Both the position numbers and the translations under genes were made by a program. 64,000 bases of DNA, taken from contig CAZWSL010000004.1 of assembly GCA_964636495.1 (NCBI GenBank), positions 62,001-126,000 on the forward strand, written 5' to 3'. Shown one piece after another: positions 26,468 to 35,583 of the stretch (its first letter is position 1; each line of letters opens with the position of its first letter). This DNA is from Desulfobacula sp964636495 (GTDB lineage Bacteria; Desulfobacterota; Desulfobacteria; Desulfobacterales; Desulfobacteraceae). The notes under the pieces were generated by a model. The model ran no database searches, was not told the DNA's origin, and saw only the letters and a list, made by a program, of their open reading frames with translations.

Positions 26468-27775
26468 ATGATCAGTAAAAAATATGATGCCATTATTATT
26501 GGTGCAGGAATTATTGGCAACAGCATTGCATATGAACTTGCCCTCAAGGGGTATAAAACCTTGAGTATTGACAAGCTTGGCGGATCAGGATTTGGTTCCA
26601 CTGCAGGATCGTGTGCCGTCATCAGGCTCTACTACTCTTCCCCGGAAGGAGTGGCGCTGGCCAGGGAAGGCTATTATTACTGGCTCGACTGGAACCGCTA
26701 TCTCAACACAACGGACCCCGACGGCATGGCCTTCTATAAGAACACCGGTGCCATGGTTTTCAAATCTGAAGTCAATAACAACCTTGTCAATGTGATGAGA
26801 TCCCTTGATGCACTCGGTGTCGGGTATCTGGAGCTCACCCCTGAAGAGATGAAATCATACCTGCCCCGGCCTGACCTGAGATCATTCTATCCCCAGAAAC
26901 GCATGGATGATCCAGATTTTGGAAAACCAACAGGTAAAAGTGTTAATGGTGCTGTTTTCGTACCAGAATCAGGCTATATATCTGATCCAAAACTCTCAAC
27001 ACACAACGTGGAAATGGCTGTCCGGAATGCTGGAGGTGATTTTCTGTTCAATGCTGAAGTGAGTGATATCCTGAAACAAAATGGACGCGTATCAGGTGTC
27101 TGCCTGAAAGACGGCACCCGGTTTTCCGCCCCTGTGGTGGTCAATGTGGCAGGCCCGCACTCTTACCTCATCAACCGGATGGCAGGTGTTGAAGATAAAA
27201 TGAATATTAAAACCCGTGCCCTGAGAGTTGAAGTTGCCCATGTACCAAGCCCCGAAGATGTTGACTGGGAAAAGAACGGTATTATCACCTCTGACAGTGA
27301 CCTTGGTGTCTACACCCGGCCTGAAACCGGCAATCACTTTCTGATAGGCAGTGAAGAGCCAGAGTGTGATCCCCTCGATTATGTTGATCCCGATAATTAC
27401 AATATGGATTTTACAGACCAGAACAGAACCCAGGCAATGAGAGAAGCCATGCGCGTTCCAGATCTGCCTATTCCAAACAAACCCCAGGGACTGGTTGATC
27501 TGTATGATGTTTCAGATGACTGGTATCCGATTTATGATAAATCAGACCTGCCCGGATTCTACCTTGCAATCGGAACCAGCGGCAACCAGTATAAAAATGC
27601 CCCGGTTGTGGGATCCTTTATGTCTGAGCTTATTTCCTGTTGTGAAAACGGTCAGGATCATGATAAAAATCCCCTGCAATACAAAATGAAATATATCAAC
27701 CATACACTGAACATCGGATTTTTCAGTCGTAACCGTGAAATTAACAGAGATTCAAGTTTTTCAGTTATTGGATAG
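26468..27775 (+). CDS. DAO-family FAD-dependent oxidoreductase (sarcosine/dimethylglycine oxidase-like)
   Basis: A 435-residue flavoprotein. The FAD-binding Rossmann motif is DAIIIGAGIIGNSIAYELALKGY (residues 6-28), followed by the Thr/Ser-rich segment GSTAGSCAVIRLYYSSPEG. Later blocks include VVNVAGPHSYLINRMAG and FYLAIGTSGNQYKNAPVVG, typical of DAO/glycine oxidase-like enzymes that oxidise secondary or tertiary amines. An anaerobe would use it as a dehydrogenase. It is co-transcribed with the second MttB-like methyltransferase, which suggests oxidation of a partly demethylated amine. Exact substrate is unknown. Confidence 0.85.
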   Translation: MISKKYDAIIIGAGIIGNSIAYELALKGYKTLSIDKLGGSGFGSTAGSCAVIRLYYSSPEGVALAREGYYYWLDWNRYLNTTDPDGMAFYKNTGAMVFKSEVNNNLVNVMRSLDALGVGYLELTPEEMKSYLPRPDLRSFYPQKRMDDPDFGKPTGKSVNGAVFVPESGYISDPKLSTHNVEMAVRNAGGDFLFNAEVSDILKQNGRVSGVCLKDGTRFSAPVVVNVAGPHSYLINRMAGVEDKMNIKTRALRVEVAHVPSPEDVDWEKNGIITSDSDLGVYTRPETGNHFLIGSEEPECDPLDYVDPDNYNMDFTDQNRTQAMREAMRVPDLPIPNKPQGLVDLYDVSDDWYPIYDKSDLPGFYLAIGTSGNQYKNAPVVGSFMSELISCCENGQDHDKNPLQYKMKYINHTLNIGFFSRNREINRDSSFSVIG

Positions 27776-27801
27776 AAAACAGATGTTTTTTTGTATTGTA
27801 G

Positions 27802-27831
27802 TTGACAATAAACTTCCTTTTGTCCTATTTT
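27802..27831 (+). promoter_or_regulatory. Candidate sigma-70 promoter of hypC-hypF-hypD
   Basis: TTGACA (27802-27807), 18-bp spacer, TATTTT (27826-27831), about 75 nt before the hypC start. The -35 is perfect; the -10 and spacer are moderately off consensus. Confidence 0.45.
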
Positions 27832-27916
27832 GACAGATATTGCTTCAGACTTTTTTTATCAGGGTACAGCATTGGTAACCTGAAAATTGAATTCATTAAA
27901 TTCTGGATATGAAAAT

Positions 27917-28159
27917 ATGTGTCTTGCAGTACCTTCAAAAGTAATAGAGATAAATGATTCCCTGGCAAAGGTGTCGGTTGATGGAGTGGTGAGAGATGTC
28001 AGTATCATGCTTTTAGAAGATCTGAAAATCGGTGACTATGTGATTGTACATGCAGGCTTTGCCATTAACAGACTTGATGAAAAGGCAGCTCTCCAAACCA
28101 TTGAAGATATGCGAAATATCCTTGCTGCTGATGATGGTGATGATAAAATAATGCTTTAA
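27917..28159 (+). CDS. hypC: Hydrogenase maturation chaperone HypC
   Basis: An 80-residue HypC/HupF protein beginning MCLAVPSKVIEI. The Met-Cys N-terminus is essential in the family (Cys2 binds the iron centre and the large-subunit precursor), which fixes the start at 27917 rather than the in-frame upstream Met at 27887. The YVIVHAGFAINRLDEKAA block is characteristic. It works with HypD in building the Fe(CN)2CO unit. It leads a hypC-hypF-hypD group upstream of the hydrogenase; hypA and hypB are not in the window. Confidence 0.95.
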   Translation: MCLAVPSKVIEINDSLAKVSVDGVVRDVSIMLLEDLKIGDYVIVHAGFAINRLDEKAALQTIEDMRNILAADDGDDKIML

Positions 28160-28226
28160 CCACTGGACAGGATCTCATCCGGTTGTTATGGATATGCCAC
28201 CCTTACCCTTGTGTTGATCATATGAT

Positions 28227-30638
28227 ATGAAAAATCAGATTACTGCACAGCAGCTACAAATTAGCGGATTGGTCCAGGGTGTTGGATTCAGGCCTTTTTT
28301 GTTTTCTCTTGCTGATCAGTACCGCCTGTCCGGAGAAGTCTCCAACACGGCAGACGGCGTATTGACAATAGTAGAAGGCCTGTCAGCTGATATTCAGCTT
28401 TTCATCCGGGATATAAGAGAAAAACAGCCGGTTCTTGCAGATGTAACCCGGATTGTATCTAAACCGCTCACGGTAAAGGGATTTACTGATTTTAACATTG
28501 TTCCCACCCTGTCATCTGACAAAGCTGACACACTCATTTCACCGGATGTCACTGTCTGTGATGAATGTCTTTCAGAGATGAGAAATCCCGATGACAGGAG
28601 ATTTGAGTATCCTTTCATCAATTGCACCAATTGCGGTCCCCGGTATACCATTATCAAAGATATTCCCTATGACCGGCCAAAAACGTCCATGAAATCTTTT
28701 CTCATGTGCGATGACTGCCAAAAGGAGTATGACAACCCGATTGACAGGCGTTTTCATGCACAGCCAAATGCCTGTCCTGTCTGCGGTCCAAAGGTTTTCA
28801 TGACAGACAGCAGAGGGTGCAGAATTGATCTGTCACCTGAAAATGCAATTCAAAAAGCTGCTGATCTTCTAAGGGAGGGAAAAATAGTAGCGGTAAAAGG
28901 AGTGGGGGGCTTTCATCTTGCTGCTGATGCTGAAAACCATGAAACAGTATGCCTGCTTCGAAAAAGGAAAAAAAGACCTCACAAACCATTTGCCCTGATG
29001 GCTCAATCTGGTTCCACATTATTGAGTCATGTACATCTATCTCAAAAAGAGAAAAGCCTGCTTTACTCTTTTCAACGACCCATTGTCCTGCTAAAAAAAA
29101 AAGATGATGATTGCGGACTCTCTTCCTCCATTGCCCCATTTAACCGCTATTTCGGCATTATGCTGCCCTACACACCTCTTCACTATCTTTTACTGGAAAA
29201 AGGACCGGATATTCTGGTAATGACATCTGGAAACCGGTCTGGTGAGCCATTAGCCATTGAGAATCAGAATGCGCTGGATAACTTTTCCCACATAGCTGAT
29301 TTTTTTCTTTTCCATGACAGGGATATATATTTCAGGGCCGATGACTCAATTGCCGCTGTGCAGGCAGGGAAACCAAGATTTATAAGGCGTTCACGTGGAT
29401 ATGCTCCCCTTCCACTGGATCTGGATATCAAACCTTACACCACCATCTCTTCCGGGCAGCCCCTGTCCGGCACTGATGAAAATCTGCCCTCCGTCAAGAG
29501 AGAACTGCCTTCCATACTGGGTTTCGGAGCAGAGATGAAAAGCACCATATGCATTACAAAAGGCTCAAAATATTTTCTAAGCCAGCACATAGGTGAAATA
29601 AGGAATCAAAAAGTATTTGATTTTTACACCTGCAGCATTGATCATCTGAAAAAAATTCTTAATGTTGAACCTCAGGTCATTGCCCACGATCTGCATCCCG
29701 ATTATATGAGCACCCGGTATGCAGAGACGCTTGCCCCGAAAACAGAAAAACGCTATGCCATACAGCACCACCATGCCCATGCTGTCTCCTGCATGGCTGA
29801 AAACGATCTGAACGAAAAAGTTATCGCCATAACCCTGGACGGCACCGGGTTTGGTACAGACGGTCATATCTGGGGCGGTGAGATCCTGCTCTGCACACGG
29901 AAAAGATTTAAAAGAAAAGCCCGGCTTGCCTATCTGCCCATGCCGGGTGGAGACAAGGCTGTATCTGAACCGTGGAGAATGGCTGCTTCTATTCTGTTTA
30001 AAGCGTTTGGCAAAGCGTTCACAGATCTTGATATCCAGTATATAAAAGAGATGGATCTGAAAAACCTTCAATTTATTATAAAGATGATACAAAAAAATCT
30101 CAACTCTCCTTTAACTTCAAGTGCTGGAAGACTTTTTGATGCCGTATCTTCACTTTTGTGTATCCGCCATTTTATTTCCCATGAAAGCCAGGCTGCCATG
30201 GAACTTGAAGCTGCGGCAGCCTCGGCACTCTCTGATCAAAAACCGTATGATTTTTCCATTATTGAAAAAAACAGAAAAGATACAACCATTTTAACCCCTG
30301 AAACGTATTATGAAATAGATTTTGTCCCATGTATACGTGAGATAGTTGGAGACCTTTCAGGCAGCACTATTAATCGTGACACCGATATCATAAGCAGCAG
30401 GTTTCACCAGACTGTCATCACTGCCTATGCAAAGGCAGCAAAAATGATATCAATGGAAACAGGAATTTTAAAAACCGTTCTTTCTGGCGGCGTATTTAAT
30501 AATCATCTGATCTTATCAGGTATGAAAAAAGCGCTTGAAAAAAACAGGCTAAAGGTTTTTACCCACACCAGAGTGCCCACCGGAGATGGCGGCATCTGCC
30601 TTGGACAGGCTGCATCTGCACAAGCACTCCTGGAATGA
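28227..30638 (+). CDS. hypF: Carbamoyltransferase HypF
   Basis: An 803-residue protein with the full HypF layout: acylphosphatase domain (residues 6-95, GLVQGVGFRPFLF), zinc-finger-like CDECLSEM and CTNCGPRYTI/CDDCQKEYD/CPVCGP Cys pairs (about 112-192), YrdC-like domain (about 205-390, KGVGGFHLAADA, SGNRSGEPL) and C-terminal Kae1-like carbamoyltransferase domain with HHHAHAVSCMAEN and LSGGVFNNHLI. It makes carbamoyl-AMP from carbamoyl phosphate and passes the carbamoyl group to HypE for cyanide formation. No domain is missing. Confidence 0.95.
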   Translation: MKNQITAQQLQISGLVQGVGFRPFLFSLADQYRLSGEVSNTADGVLTIVEGLSADIQLFIRDIREKQPVLADVTRIVSKPLTVKGFTDFNIVPTLSSDKADTLISPDVTVCDECLSEMRNPDDRRFEYPFINCTNCGPRYTIIKDIPYDRPKTSMKSFLMCDDCQKEYDNPIDRRFHAQPNACPVCGPKVFMTDSRGCRIDLSPENAIQKAADLLREGKIVAVKGVGGFHLAADAENHETVCLLRKRKKRPHKPFALMAQSGSTLLSHVHLSQKEKSLLYSFQRPIVLLKKKDDDCGLSSSIAPFNRYFGIMLPYTPLHYLLLEKGPDILVMTSGNRSGEPLAIENQNALDNFSHIADFFLFHDRDIYFRADDSIAAVQAGKPRFIRRSRGYAPLPLDLDIKPYTTISSGQPLSGTDENLPSVKRELPSILGFGAEMKSTICITKGSKYFLSQHIGEIRNQKVFDFYTCSIDHLKKILNVEPQVIAHDLHPDYMSTRYAETLAPKTEKRYAIQHHHAHAVSCMAENDLNEKVIAITLDGTGFGTDGHIWGGEILLCTRKRFKRKARLAYLPMPGGDKAVSEPWRMAASILFKAFGKAFTDLDIQYIKEMDLKNLQFIIKMIQKNLNSPLTSSAGRLFDAVSSLLCIRHFISHESQAAMELEAAAASALSDQKPYDFSIIEKNRKDTTILTPETYYEIDFVPCIREIVGDLSGSTINRDTDIISSRFHQTVITAYAKAAKMISMETGILKTVLSGGVFNNHLILSGMKKALEKNRLKVFTHTRVPTGDGGICLGQAASAQALLE

Positions 30639-30668
30639 TAGTAAATGATAATATGATCGAGGAAAAAC

Positions 30669-31754
30669 ATGAACCTGAAATATATTAAGGAATACCGGAA
30701 TGAAGCGTTAGCAAAAGGCATCATCAGAGCAATCCAGTCAGAAAGCCAAAAAGAACTATCTCTAATGGAGGTATGCGGTACGCATACCATGTCCATTTTC
30801 AGGCATGGGATCAGAAGTGTCCTGCCTGAAAATATCAGCCTGCTGAGCGGTCCCGGCTGCCCTGTATGTGTAACTGCACAGAAAGATATTGATGCTTTTA
30901 TAAAATTTTCAGGAGTTGAAAATGTGATTTTAACAACTTTCGGAGATTTAATGAAAGTTCCGGGATCAGGTTCCAGTCTGGCAAAAGAGAAGGCATCCGG
31001 TGCCGATATACGGGTTGTCTATTCCATGTTCGATGCAATCAAAATTGCAAAAAACAATGAACAGAGAGAAATTGTTTTCTGCGGAGTCGGTTTTGAAACA
31101 ACCATCCCGACCATTGCAGCGGGTATTTTATCTGCCATGAAAGAAGGGATAGAAAACTTCTCTGTTTACTCTGCCAATAAACTTACACCACCGGCACTGG
31201 CTGCGCTCATGGAAACCCCGGGAGTTAATATTGACGGCTTTATTCTTCCAGGACATGTTTCCGTTATTACAGGTACCGATGCATACAGGGCAACCTTTGA
31301 AAAATATGATATACCTTCTGTGATTGCTGGCTTTGAGCCGGTTGATATACTGGATGCCATACTCAGGCTTATCCGGCAGAATGAAAACAACTCTCATGCA
31401 CTTAAAAATGCTTATCCAAGGGCAGTATCTGATATGGGCAATATCAAGGCGCAGACCATTATGAAACAGGTATTTGAAACATCCAGTGCGGTATGGCGGG
31501 GAATCGGGGAAATCCCTTTCAGTGGAATGAACATGAAACAGCAGTTCAGCCGGTTTGATGCAACCGTAAAATTTGATATGGATATACCTGATTCTCCTGA
31601 ACCGGCAGGCTGCTCCTGTGGTGACATTCTAATGGGCTTAAAAACACCTGAAATGTGCTCTTTATACAAAAAAAAATGTACGCCCACAGATCCTGTCGGC
31701 CCCTGCATGGTTTCCAGTGAAGGGGCGTGTGCTGCATATTTCAGATATAATTAA
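30669..31754 (+). CDS. hypD: Hydrogenase Fe-S scaffold protein HypD
   Basis: A 361-residue HypD with all signature Cys blocks: MEVCGTHTMSIFRHGI, LLSGPGCPVCVT, the FGDLMKVPGS and VFCGVGFETTIPTIA segments, and the C-terminal [4Fe-4S] region (CSCGDILMGLKTPEMCSLYK, GPCMVSSEGACAAY). It assembles the Fe(CN)2CO moiety together with HypC. It follows hypF by 30 bp with a GAGGA site. The next gene, lysA, is on the opposite strand and converges with only 9 bp between. Confidence 0.95.
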   Translation: MNLKYIKEYRNEALAKGIIRAIQSESQKELSLMEVCGTHTMSIFRHGIRSVLPENISLLSGPGCPVCVTAQKDIDAFIKFSGVENVILTTFGDLMKVPGSGSSLAKEKASGADIRVVYSMFDAIKIAKNNEQREIVFCGVGFETTIPTIAAGILSAMKEGIENFSVYSANKLTPPALAALMETPGVNIDGFILPGHVSVITGTDAYRATFEKYDIPSVIAGFEPVDILDAILRLIRQNENNSHALKNAYPRAVSDMGNIKAQTIMKQVFETSSAVWRGIGEIPFSGMNMKQQFSRFDATVKFDMDIPDSPEPAGCSCGDILMGLKTPEMCSLYKKKCTPTDPVGPCMVSSEGACAAYFRYN

Positions 31755-31763
31755 ATACGTCAG

Positions 31764-33041
31764 CTATCTTTCAAGCTCAATCAGATCCTCATATGTCTGG
31801 CGTTTACGGATCACCTTGAACCGGTCTCCATCCACCAGTACTTCCGCGCACATGGGGCGGGCATTGTAGTTGCTCGCCATTGTATAACCATAGGCTCCAA
31901 CAGTGAAAACCGCCATAAGATCTCCACGCTCAACAGGTGGGATTGCCCTCTCTTTTGCAAAGTAATCCGTGCTTTCACAGATCGGTCCCACCACATCTAC
32001 AACTTCAGTGTTATCCATAATCAGACCGTTAATACGCTTTTCCGGAACAAAATTTTCACCAGGCACTGCCGGCCAGATAAAATGAAAAGCTTCATAAAGA
32101 CTTGGTCGGATAAGATCGTTCATGCCGGCATCAACAATCACAAAGTTTTTTTCTCCGCCGCTTTTTTTAAACAATGTCTGAGTGAGCATAACTCCTGCAT
32201 TGGCAATAATACTTTTACCGGGCTCCAGAATAAGCTTCAAACCGGCATCTTTCAGCAGCGGGACAATACCTGCAGCATAATCAGCAGCAGAAGGCACAGT
32301 TGATGTCTCGTAATCAGCACCATAACCACCGCCAAGATCGAGTTGATCAATAGTATATCCCCTGCTGCGAAGCTCTTCAACAAGTGGTAGAATTCTTCTG
32401 ACATAATTTACATAGGGATCAATGGTCTTTCCACCTGATCCCAGGTGCACATGAATCACAGACATATCAACAACACCATTATCCGCATATTTATCATAAA
32501 TCTGCAGTGTCCGTTCTATATCAATACCGAACTTGGTCTCTTTTACACCTGTGGTCGTGTATCTGTGCGCATCATAATTGATATCAGGATTCACCCGGAG
32601 TGCTGATTTGGCGGTCTTTCCCTGCTCTCTGCAAAGTTTGATAAGATTTTCAAGTTCTGCTTCTGATTCAATATTAAAACAGTAGATCCCCGCTTCCAGT
32701 GCCTCAGTAATCTCGCTGTCTGTTTTACCCACTCCTGCAAAAACAATCTTTCTCATGTCAGCCCCTGCCTGCCGGGCACGGTACAGTTCACCACCGCTTA
32801 CAATATCAAAACCGCTTCCTGCTGATGCAAGCTCTTTAAGAATATGGATATTGCTGCACGCCTTGATTGAATAACAGATTGTCGTATCAATGTCAGAGTA
32901 TGCAGCCTTAATTTTTTTAAAATGATCAAGAAATGTTGCCTTGCTGTAAATGTACACTGGCGTACCGGTCTGCTCAGCAATTTTTTCAACATCCACTCCC
33001 TCTGCAAACAATTTTCCGTTTTTGTATTTAAATGAATCGAT
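31764..33041 (-). CDS. lysA: Diaminopimelate decarboxylase (lysine synthesis), apparent non-ATG start
   Basis: A PLP alanine-racemase-fold decarboxylase. Motifs: ICYSIKACSNIHIL (PLP lysine), HVHLGSGGK, QLDLGGGYGADYE, ILEPGKSIIANAG, and DNTEVVDVVGPICESTDYFA with the catalytic Cys. It makes L-lysine from meso-diaminopimelate. Start: homologues begin with an x-F-x-YKNG-x-L segment. Here IDSFKYKNGKLFAEGVD is in frame, but the only start-like codon before it is ATC at 33041-33039, seven bases after AGGAGA (33053-33048). The first standard start codon is TTG at 33011, which lacks a ribosome site and removes the conserved segment. Either a rare ATC start or one base difference from ATG explains this. 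It interrupts the hyp gene series. Confidence 0.9.
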   Translation of the reverse strand: MDSFKYKNGKLFAEGVDVEKIAEQTGTPVYIYSKATFLDHFKKIKAAYSDIDTTICYSIKACSNIHILKELASAGSGFDIVSGGELYRARQAGADMRKIVFAGVGKTDSEITEALEAGIYCFNIESEAELENLIKLCREQGKTAKSALRVNPDINYDAHRYTTTGVKETKFGIDIERTLQIYDKYADNGVVDMSVIHVHLGSGGKTIDPYVNYVRRILPLVEELRSRGYTIDQLDLGGGYGADYETSTVPSAADYAAGIVPLLKDAGLKLILEPGKSIIANAGVMLTQTLFKKSGGEKNFVIVDAGMNDLIRPSLYEAFHFIWPAVPGENFVPEKRINGLIMDNTEVVDVVGPICESTDYFAKERAIPPVERGDLMAVFTVGAYGYTMASNYNARPMCAEVLVDGDRFKVIRKRQTYEDLIELER

Positions 33042-33504
33042 GGCTAATCTCCTTTTTCATTCAACGCATCCTTGCAATTTGTAAACATTATGTTCACATT
33101 TTAATAACTCTGTTTCCCGGTAAAATATTTCACCGGACCATAATTAACATATCAGCATATCTTTTTCAATTTTAAATAATTGATATCAACCGTTCTGAGA
33201 CAGGCTGCTGTTTTCACCTTTACACACCTCTGGTAAACCTGCAGTCTGAAGACCACACAGACAAATTACAGGTAAATCAGTCAGACAGGACAACTTCTGT
33301 CTCCATTCCAGCTGACAATTAATTTGACAAGTAGTACACTTTATCGCATCATAAAGGTTATATTATAGATACATCATAAAAACAGAAGATGTAAATACGT
33401 TAAAAAAAGATGAAAAAATTCATCACAACCATGGATTTTTACATCAGGGAAACCATAATTTATTAAACAGGACAATCCCGTTATTAAGCAAGGCAATCAC
33501 GGTC
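33042..33504. other. Divergent intergenic region lysA / epimerase
   Basis: About 460 bp. A perfect TTGACA at 33324-33329 could be the -35 box for the rightward gene, but its -10 is poor. No L-box lysine riboswitch was recognised in the lysA leader. No gene seen. Confidence 0.4.
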
Positions 33505-35079
33505 ATGGCAGATGAAAACATTTTACAATCCAGACCTTCTGAATTACCTGTATTGATTTTGACAGGTGCATCCGGTTTTATTGGCAGATATCTGATTCCT
33601 GATTTTTACAACCATTTTTATATCTATGCTCTGGCAAGGAGCTCTCAAAAATATGCAGGCATTGAGATGCATGAAAATATTAACTGGGTCCGGGTTGATA
33701 TTGGTGAAAAAAAATCAGTGAAAAAGGTTTTCACATATATTAAAAAAAAGGGGGGAGCAGACTATTTAGTCCATCTTGCAGGATACTATGATTTTGACGG
33801 TAAAGATGCTGCAGAGTATGAACGTACCAATGTTAACGGAACACACTATATTTTAGAATCCTCAAAAATGCTGAAACTGAAACGATTTATATTTGCAAGC
33901 TCTCTGACTGTGACAGATTTTAAAGAACCCGGCTTGATTATCAATGAACAGAGTCCGTGTGATGCAGGCTTCAGCTATGCAGTAAGCAAAAAAAAGGGAG
34001 AGGAGCTGGTAAAAAAATATTCTCATCACTTTCCCGCCGCAATTGTGAGACTGGCTGCTATTTACAGTGACTGGTGCGAATATGGACCGTTATACTATTT
34101 TCTTAAGACATGGCTTGAAAAAAGCTGGAGATCCAACATACTTGCAGGTAAAGGAGAGGCAGCGGTTCCATATCTTCATGTAAAAAATCTCAATACGCTG
34201 TTCTTTAAAATAATCCAGAACAGTGAAATACTCCCCCGATGTGATACATATATTGCAAGCCCTAATGGCTGTACTTCACAAAAAGAGCTGTACGATATTG
34301 CAGTAAGATATAATTTAGGTCGTAGAAAAAATCCTGTTTTTTTCCCAAAATGGTTTACTTACCTTGGTGTTTTATTTCTTGACCGTGCAGGCAGCATGAT
34401 AGGTAAAAGACCATTTGAGAGACCATGGATGATAAAATATGTTGATCTAAAATTAAACGTGAATGCCACGTATACACAAAAAAAACTGAACTGGGTGTTA
34501 AAACCGCGGTTTGATATACGGCGCAGACTTTTATATCTGGTTGAACATATGAAGAGTGCACCCTATGAATGGCATCGGAAAAATCTTGAATCAATGGACA
34601 GACGGAAAAAAATCAATCCTAATTTAAAAATATATGATGCCATGGATACAATTGAGAGCCGTGTGACAGAAAATATTTTAAATACCATCTATTCTGATAG
34701 ATTCAGCACCCGATTTAAAAAATACCGATCTCTCAAAAGAGATATACATAAAGAGAGGATAACGTTCATATACTCGATGATAAAGACTGCTGTAAGAACA
34801 GGAGATAGAATACACATTCTAAGCTATGCGCGAAGCCTGTCCAGCGAACGTTACAAAGAAGGTTTTGACATATCTGAAGTCATAGATGCCGTACAGCTCG
34901 TTGGTGATTATATTGTTAAAACACTCGTAAAACTGCCTGAATTGACAGAATTACCAGATTATCTTGATATGGATCAGAGAATATATGATGGTATCACGTT
35001 AACAATTCAGTTGATCGTAGATGAACTGGAGGATTCCTTTGACAGGCTTTACATAAAGAAACCAACTGAAAAAAGATAA
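33505..35079 (+). CDS. NAD-dependent epimerase/dehydratase (extended SDR) with unknown C-terminal domain
   Basis: A 524-residue protein. Residues 13-330 form an extended SDR: LILTGASGFIGRYLIPDFY (NAD site), VHLAGYYDFDG, the FASSLTVTD active-site strand and YAVSKKKGEE with the Tyr-x3-Lys catalytic pair. Residues about 345-524 are a separate, charged, helix-rich region with no recognised family (KNLESMDRRKKINPNLKIYD, LVGDYIVKTLVKLPELTELPD). Substrate may be a nucleotide sugar or hydroxy compound. Between hypD/lysA and hypE it looks like an insertion into hydrogenase maturation genes; a function in hydrogenase assembly is not supported. Confidence 0.8.
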   Translation: MADENILQSRPSELPVLILTGASGFIGRYLIPDFYNHFYIYALARSSQKYAGIEMHENINWVRVDIGEKKSVKKVFTYIKKKGGADYLVHLAGYYDFDGKDAAEYERTNVNGTHYILESSKMLKLKRFIFASSLTVTDFKEPGLIINEQSPCDAGFSYAVSKKKGEELVKKYSHHFPAAIVRLAAIYSDWCEYGPLYYFLKTWLEKSWRSNILAGKGEAAVPYLHVKNLNTLFFKIIQNSEILPRCDTYIASPNGCTSQKELYDIAVRYNLGRRKNPVFFPKWFTYLGVLFLDRAGSMIGKRPFERPWMIKYVDLKLNVNATYTQKKLNWVLKPRFDIRRRLLYLVEHMKSAPYEWHRKNLESMDRRKKINPNLKIYDAMDTIESRVTENILNTIYSDRFSTRFKKYRSLKRDIHKERITFIYSMIKTAVRTGDRIHILSYARSLSSERYKEGFDISEVIDAVQLVGDYIVKTLVKLPELTELPDYLDMDQRIYDGITLTIQLIVDELEDSFDRLYIKKPTEKR

Positions 35080-35110
35080 ACAGGTAGTGTTAAGATAAAA
35101 GGGACCTGGG

Positions 35111-35521
35111 ATGAAAGTGAGACAATTGAATCAAACTATGGAAAAGATTAATATGAGATTAATATTGATCTGCATCGCAATTCATTCATTTATTGTGGGA
35201 GCTGCACTCATACTTTTCCCGGGACAATGGCTGGAATTCTTCGGTTTCCAGCTTGTCCGCGAAAGATTTTTCCAAACCCAGGCAGGAGTTTTTCATATGA
35301 TAATGGGCATCTGCTATGTGCTTCCTGCAATCAATTATGACCATTTCAAAAGTCTTGTATTATTTTCTGTTATTGTTAAACTCTGTGCAACCCTGTTCCT
35401 TTTAATCTATTTTATTTTTTTTGATTCAATCTTTTTGGTACTCCTCTCCGGCCTTGGAGATTGTGCAATGGCGGTTTTATTAATATATGTCTACAACAGG
35501 AAGCCAAAAAAAAATGAATAA
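35111..35521 (+). CDS. Small four-helix membrane protein of unknown function
   Basis: A 136-residue protein with four predicted membrane helices (LILICIAIHSFIVGAALILF, AGVFHMIMGICYVL, LVLFSVIVKLCATLFLLIY, LSGLGDCAMAVLLIYVY) and a basic C-terminus. The spacing and the GGDCAM-like last helix recall small DoxX-like or unnamed membrane proteins, but no family is assigned. The first ATG follows GGGA; an internal Met (MEKINMRL) is a possible start. It is 31 bp after the epimerase-like gene and 62 bp before hypE, so all three are probably co-transcribed. Confidence 0.6.
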   Translation: MKVRQLNQTMEKINMRLILICIAIHSFIVGAALILFPGQWLEFFGFQLVRERFFQTQAGVFHMIMGICYVLPAINYDHFKSLVLFSVIVKLCATLFLLIYFIFFDSIFLVLLSGLGDCAMAVLLIYVYNRKPKKNE

Positions 35522-35583
35522 TGATCCAGAAAAACGGATGAGCTTCTCAATTACACTCACACAGAACAAACCCGGGATAATAT

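Noticed and set aside
33042..33504. Lysine riboswitch upstream of lysA
   Set aside because: The leader strand was read for L-box conserved segments and none were recognised.
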